A stretch of DNA of 7,823 nucleotides, taken from the NCBI GenBank assembly GCA_026785745.1, contig JAJAZO010000045.1, forward strand, positions 1-7,823, read 5' to 3'. Made by a program: the position numbers and the translations under genes. The stretch is from Chitinophagaceae bacterium (lineage in GTDB: Bacteria > Bacteroidota > Bacteroidia > Chitinophagales > Chitinophagaceae). The notes under the pieces were generated by a model. That model was not told the origin of the DNA. It made no database searches and saw only the letters and a program-made list of their open reading frames with translations. Positions 5,142-7,823 of this stretch are shown one piece after another (position 1 is the stretch's first letter; every line of letters begins with the position of its first letter).

Positions 5142-6311
5142 TTACGCTACCAGAACAGTTGGCTGATATGCTTTTGCTATCGCTGCCAAATCTTCATCCC
5201 CCACTTCTTTATTCCTGTCGGCTACTTTTAAAAACTCATTATAAAGAACATCAATATCATTTCTTGTGTATTCAAAACCCAGTTTACGGAAACGATAAGC
5301 AAGAGCTGAACGTCCGCTGCGGGCTGTCAATACAATTTTTGAACTGTCAGCACCCACTTCTTCTGGAGTAATGATTTCATAGGTTTGAGAATCTTTTAAA
5401 AACCCATCCTGGTGAATACCTGACGAATGGGAGAAAGCATTGCTGCCAACAATGGCTTTGTTAGGTTGCACCGGCATCCGCATGGTATCAGATACCAACC
5501 GGCTCATCGGGTTCAGCATTTGTGTTTTTACATTGGTATGAAAACCCATGTAACTATGCTGTTTAATCACCATCACTACTTCTTCCAATGAAGTATTACC
5601 AGCTCTTTCACCTAACCCATTGATGGTACATTCCACTTGTCTTGCTCCTGCTATAACACCGGCAATAGAATTAGCTGTCGCCAACCCCAAATCATTATGA
5701 CAATGACAGGAAATGATAGCTTTATCAATATTGGGAACATTATTAACCAGGTAGGCAATCTTTTCGCCATACTGATGCGGCAAACAATAACCTGTCGTAT
5801 CAGGAATATTTACAACCGTAGCACCAGCTTTAATAACCGCTTCTACCACTCTTGCCAAATAACCATTTTCTGTGCGGCCTGCATCTTCTGCATAAAATTC
5901 AATGTCGCTGGTATATTTTCTTGCCCACTTCACTGCTTGTATGGCCCTTTCTAAAATTTCATCCTGTGTAGCGTTGAATTTTGCTTTGATATGTAAATCA
6001 GAAGTGCCGATACCGGTATGTATCCGTGGCCGCTTTGCATATTTTAATGCTTCGCCTGCTGCTTCTATATCTTTTTCAACAGCACGACTAAGGCCGCAGA
6101 CCGTTGCCTCTTTAATTACTTTGGAAATTTCTTCCACCGATTTAAAATCGCCGGGGCTGGAGATAGGAAAGCCTGCTTCAATAATATCTACACCCAATTC
6201 CTCTAATTGCAGGGCCAGTTCTAATTTCTCGTTGGCGTTCAGTTTGCAACCGGGCACCTGTTCGCCATCCCGAAGGGTTGTGTCGAAGATATGAACTTTA
6301 CCATCTGCCAT
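5142..6311 (-). CDS. leuA: 2-Isopropylmalate synthase, short form without the regulatory domain
   Basis: LeuA condenses 2-oxoisovalerate with acetyl-CoA to 2-isopropylmalate, the committed step of leucine synthesis; it is cytosolic and metal-dependent. The HMGL-like TIM-barrel is complete: [13 protein letters not shown] (9-21, metal Asp10, catalytic Arg14), [10 protein letters not shown] (47-56), [10 protein letters not shown] (96-105), FYAEDAGRT (139-147), NIPDTTGY (168-175), SCHCHNDLG with metal ligands His203 and His205, GLGERAGN (232-239) and SSGIHQDG (296-303). It ends at 389 aa, after a helical linker region, where full-length enzymes continue with a roughly 110-residue leucine-binding domain. 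Short forms also occur in flavobacteria (recollection), so this looks natural rather than truncated. The context (leuC, leuD and leuB follow) argues against citramalate or homocitrate synthase. It is the first gene of the cluster, 221 bp from the divergent gene. Confidence 0.95.
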   Translation of the reverse strand: MADGKVHIFDTTLRDGEQVPGCKLNANEKLELALQLEELGVDIIEAGFPISSPGDFKSVEEISKVIKEATVCGLSRAVEKDIEAAGEALKYAKRPRIHTGIGTSDLHIKAKFNATQDEILERAIQAVKWARKYTSDIEFYAEDAGRTENGYLARVVEAVIKAGATVVNIPDTTGYCLPHQYGEKIAYLVNNVPNIDKAIISCHCHNDLGLATANSIAGVIAGARQVECTINGLGERAGNTSLEEVVMVIKQHSYMGFHTNVKTQMLNPMSRLVSDTMRMPVQPNKAIVGSNAFSHSSGIHQDGFLKDSQTYEIITPEEVGADSSKIVLTARSGRSALAYRFRKLGFEYTRNDIDVLYNEFLKVADRNKEVGDEDLAAIAKAYQPTVLVA

Positions 6312-6351
6312 AATAAATGTATAAATTGGTGAGATGAAAATGCAGGCTGCT

Positions 6352-6359
6352 TATTTTTG
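6352..6359 (+). promoter_or_regulatory. Candidate plus-strand -7 box (TATTTTTG)
   Basis: TATTTTTG matches the Bacteroidota TAnnTTTG consensus exactly, with a TTG 23 nt upstream at 6326-6328, at the long end of the accepted spacing. The start point would fall in the inverted repeat at 6363-6392. It would give a long leader, about 165 nt, for the gene at 6533. AT-rich DNA produces chance matches, so this is weak. Confidence 0.25.
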
Positions 6360-6362
6360 TAT

Positions 6363-6392
6363 CTGTCACCGCATTTAAAAATATTGTGACAG
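6363..6392. promoter_or_regulatory. Operator-like inverted repeat CTGTCAC-N16-GTGACAG
   Basis: The 7-bp arms at 6363-6369 and 6386-6392 are perfectly complementary around an AT-rich 16-nt centre. The site lies 52 bp upstream of the leuA start and directly after a plus-strand -7 match. A 23-bp centre-to-centre arm spacing on DNA would put both arms on about the same helical face, as for a dimeric regulator. It could also form an RNA hairpin with a large loop. The regulator is unknown. Confidence 0.4.
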
Positions 6393-6418
6393 TACGGGGA
6401 TTGCCTGCCCGACTAAAT

Positions 6419-6427
6419 TACCTTTGT
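6419..6427 (+). promoter_or_regulatory. Candidate plus-strand -7 box (TACCTTTGT)
   Basis: TACCTTTGT matches TAnnTTTG exactly. The only upstream TTG (6401-6403) is just 15 nt away, shorter than the usual 17-23. If used, the leader before the ATG at 6533 would be about 100 nt. It is the closer of two candidates for the divergent gene. Confidence 0.27.
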
Positions 6428-6453
6428 TATAAGGGTAATGGAAATCAAAATAC

Positions 6454-6477
6454 GGTGTCTTTTACACCTTGTAAAGG
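6454..6477. repeat. Overlapping alternative small hairpins
   Basis: GGTGT-CTTTT-ACACC (6454-6468) and CTTTTAC-ACCTT-GTAAAGG (6459-6477, with one G-U) overlap, so only one can form at a time. Both are short stems. They fall in the probable leader of the plus-strand gene or upstream of the leuA promoter. Their role is not known and they may be chance. Confidence 0.28.
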
Positions 6478-6532
6478 CGTAAAATTCTGCTGAAACCCTT
6501 TACTGTATTGTGTTTTTAATTTTTAAATTACG

Positions 6533-7823
6533 ATGCCCAACCGCTCAACAGATGCCTTGTTTCAACTCGTTAAATCACTGGAAAAGAGTGAAAAACGCAA
6601 TTTCAAGCTCTATGTAAAGCGGAATACGGCCACGGAGGACTTAAAAATCATACAGCTCTTTGATGCATTGGATAAGATGAACGACTACGATGAGAAGCAA
6701 TTATTGAAGAAAACCAAGAGCATCAGCAAGCAGCAACTCTCCAATATTAAGGCACATTTATACAAGCAGATACTGTCCAGCCTCCGGTTGATAAAAGATG
6801 AAGACAATATTGACATCCAGTTGCATGAGCAGATGGACCATGCCCGGATATTATATAATAAAGGTCTCTACCACCAAAGCCTGAAAATGCTGGAACGGTT
6901 AAAGGAAACTGCAAGGGCTTATCACCAGTTGACTTTTTTGCAGCAAGCTTTGTTTTTTGAAAAAAAGATTGAAACCTTATTCATTACCCGCAGTATGCAG
7001 GACAGGGCTGATAAACTGGCGGTAGAATCAGATACTGTCAACAGCCAGTTAACGCTGGTGAACAAACTTTCTAATCTTTCCTTACAGTTATACAGTTGGT
7101 ATATTAAAAATGGGTTGGCAAGAAATGAAAAGGATAACAAGAGTATTCAATCCTTCTTTGAAAAACATTTTCCGGCAGATGCTGACAAAGCAACCGGCTT
7201 CTACGAAAAATTATACCTGTACCAGAGTTATGTCTGGTATGCATTTATCCGGCAGGATTTTTTAAACTATTATCGGTACTCGCAAAAATGGGTTGACTTG
7301 TTTGCTGTTTACCCTGGGTTGCTGAAAGTAGAAACGGCAAACTATATTAAAGGTATGCATAACCTGATGGGTGCACAGTTCAACCTCATGAATCATGAAA
7401 AATTGGCCGCCAGCATTAAACAGTTTGAGCAGTTTGTAAAACAAAAACATATAGAAGAGAATGAGAACAACCGCATACTGGCTTACCAGTATTTATATAC
7501 AGCAAGGATAAACTTATATTTTTTACAAGGCACATTTACCAAGGGCCTTCGTATGGTTCCGTTCCTGGAAGAAATGCTGAAAGAGTACAGCTTGTATCTG
7601 GACACTCTCCGTGTGCTGGTGTTTTATTATAAAATAGCCAGCTTGTATTTTGGCAGTGGTAATAATGAAAAAGCCATTGATTATCTCAACCGCATCATCA
7701 ACCAAAAAGGGGATCTGCGTACCGACCTGCATTGCTATGCCCGCCTGCTGCACCTGATTGCCCATTACGAACTGGGCAATTTTGATTTGCTCGAATACCT
7801 TATCAAATCTGTTTATCGCTACA
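6533..7823 (+). CDS. Hypothetical all-helical TPR-like protein, C-terminus beyond the window
   Basis: Starting at ATG 6533 the frame is open for 430 codons to the window edge. The protein begins MPNRSTDALFQLVKSLEKSE, and the segment SLEKSEKRNFKLY (15-27) is typical of a Bacteroidota family of uncharacterised helical proteins (recollection). No signal peptide or membrane segment is visible, so it is probably cytoplasmic. Composition is rich in Leu, Lys, Gln and Tyr, with helix pairs resembling tetratricopeptide repeats near residues 103-125 (ARILYNKGLYHQSLKMLERL) and about 366-389 (ASLYFGSGNNEKAIDYLN). There are no catalytic motifs. The role is unknown; TPR-like folds usually bind proteins. 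It is transcribed divergently from leuA and does not look like a transcription factor, so a role in BCAA control is not implied. Start choice: ATG preceded by an AT-rich stretch, no Shine-Dalgarno. Confidence 0.88.
   Translation, partial: MPNRSTDALFQLVKSLEKSEKRNFKLYVKRNTATEDLKIIQLFDALDKMNDYDEKQLLKKTKSISKQQLSNIKAHLYKQILSSLRLIKDEDNIDIQLHEQMDHARILYNKGLYHQSLKMLERLKETARAYHQLTFLQQALFFEKKIETLFITRSMQDRADKLAVESDTVNSQLTLVNKLSNLSLQLYSWYIKNGLARNEKDNKSIQSFFEKHFPADADKATGFYEKLYLYQSYVWYAFIRQDFLNYYRYSQKWVDLFAVYPGLLKVETANYIKGMHNLMGAQFNLMNHEKLAASIKQFEQFVKQKHIEENENNRILAYQYLYTARINLYFLQGTFTKGLRMVPFLEEMLKEYSLYLDTLRVLVFYYKIASLYFGSGNNEKAIDYLNRIINQKGDLRTDLHCYARLLHLIAHYELGNFDLLEYLIKSVYRY

Larger units (their letters stand above)
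6312..6532. other. Divergent intergenic region between leuA and the plus-strand gene
   Basis: This 221-bp region must hold the leuA promoter (minus) and probably that of the divergent gene (plus). It contains a perfect inverted repeat at 6363-6392, small overlapping hairpins at 6454-6477 and two plus-strand TAnnTTTG matches. No convincing minus-strand -33/-7 pair is visible. There is no Ile/Leu/Val-rich mini-ORF and no T-tract hairpin ahead of leuA, so an attenuator like that of ilvE is not seen here. Confidence 0.6.

Noticed and set aside
4667..6294. Plus-strand ORFs opposite leuC and leuA
   Set aside because: Antisense to conserved enzymes; the longest (130 codons) is Ser/Ala-rich and has no recognisable domain.
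6312..6532. A second leader-peptide attenuator ahead of leuA
   Set aside because: I translated the minus strand here and found only ATG-CGG-TGA and no Leu/Ile/Val-rich mini-ORF or T-tract hairpin.
6922..7765. Minus-strand ORFs opposite the TPR-like gene
   Set aside because: The plus frame is open for 430 codons with coherent helical protein features; the minus ORFs are short and fragmentary.
1..7823. A novel defence or mobile system
   Set aside because: No nuclease, toxin, transposase, integrase or reverse transcriptase signature is present; the coding content is amino acid biosynthesis plus one helical protein of unknown role.

Overview
The window reads as chromosomal DNA of a Bacteroidota species, most likely Chitinophagaceae or a close relative (inference). 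Evidence for this: there are no Shine-Dalgarno sequences, starts sit in AT-rich contexts (three genes share AAAATAAAAATG), the intergenic repeats are of a kind common in that phylum, and the divergent gene belongs to a helical protein family that I associate with Bacteroidota.

Most of the window (1-6311) is one minus-strand branched-chain amino acid (BCAA) biosynthesis cluster. In transcription order it is leuA (2-isopropylmalate synthase), leuC and leuD (isopropylmalate isomerase large and small subunits), leuB (3-isopropylmalate dehydrogenase), a 332-bp regulatory gap, ilvE (branched-chain aminotransferase) and ilvD (dihydroxy-acid dehydratase, cut by the window start). LeuA, LeuCD and LeuB convert 2-oxoisovalerate plus acetyl-CoA to 2-oxoisocaproate. 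IlvD supplies the 2-oxo acids of the Val/Ile branch, and IlvE transaminates all three 2-oxo acids to Leu, Ile and Val.

The most informative non-annotated element lies between leuB and ilvE. A 34-codon ORF (1530-1426, minus) encodes an Ile/Val/Leu-rich peptide (15 of 34 residues, with three Ile runs). A perfect 8-bp GC-rich hairpin with a T-tract follows it (1397-1370). A GGAGGTGG block in the last Gly codons of the peptide can pair with the 5' arm and loop of that terminator. Together these have the layout of a ribosome-mediated transcription attenuator controlling ilvE-ilvD. No leader peptide is visible upstream of leuA.

The operon also carries many short repeats. GC-rich palindromes lie just after the stops of leuA, leuD and ilvE. 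A 7-bp tandem repeat lies before leuD. Repeat-like sequence appears to be built into the N-terminal coding ends of leuB and leuC. LeuA is a short form without the C-terminal leucine-binding domain.

On the plus strand, divergent from leuA, is a gene running off the right edge (6533-7823) that encodes a cytoplasmic, all-helical, TPR-like protein of unknown function. The 221-bp divergent intergenic region holds a CTGTCAC-N16-GTGACAG inverted repeat that could be an operator. I saw no tRNA, rRNA, CRISPR array, transposase or integrase.
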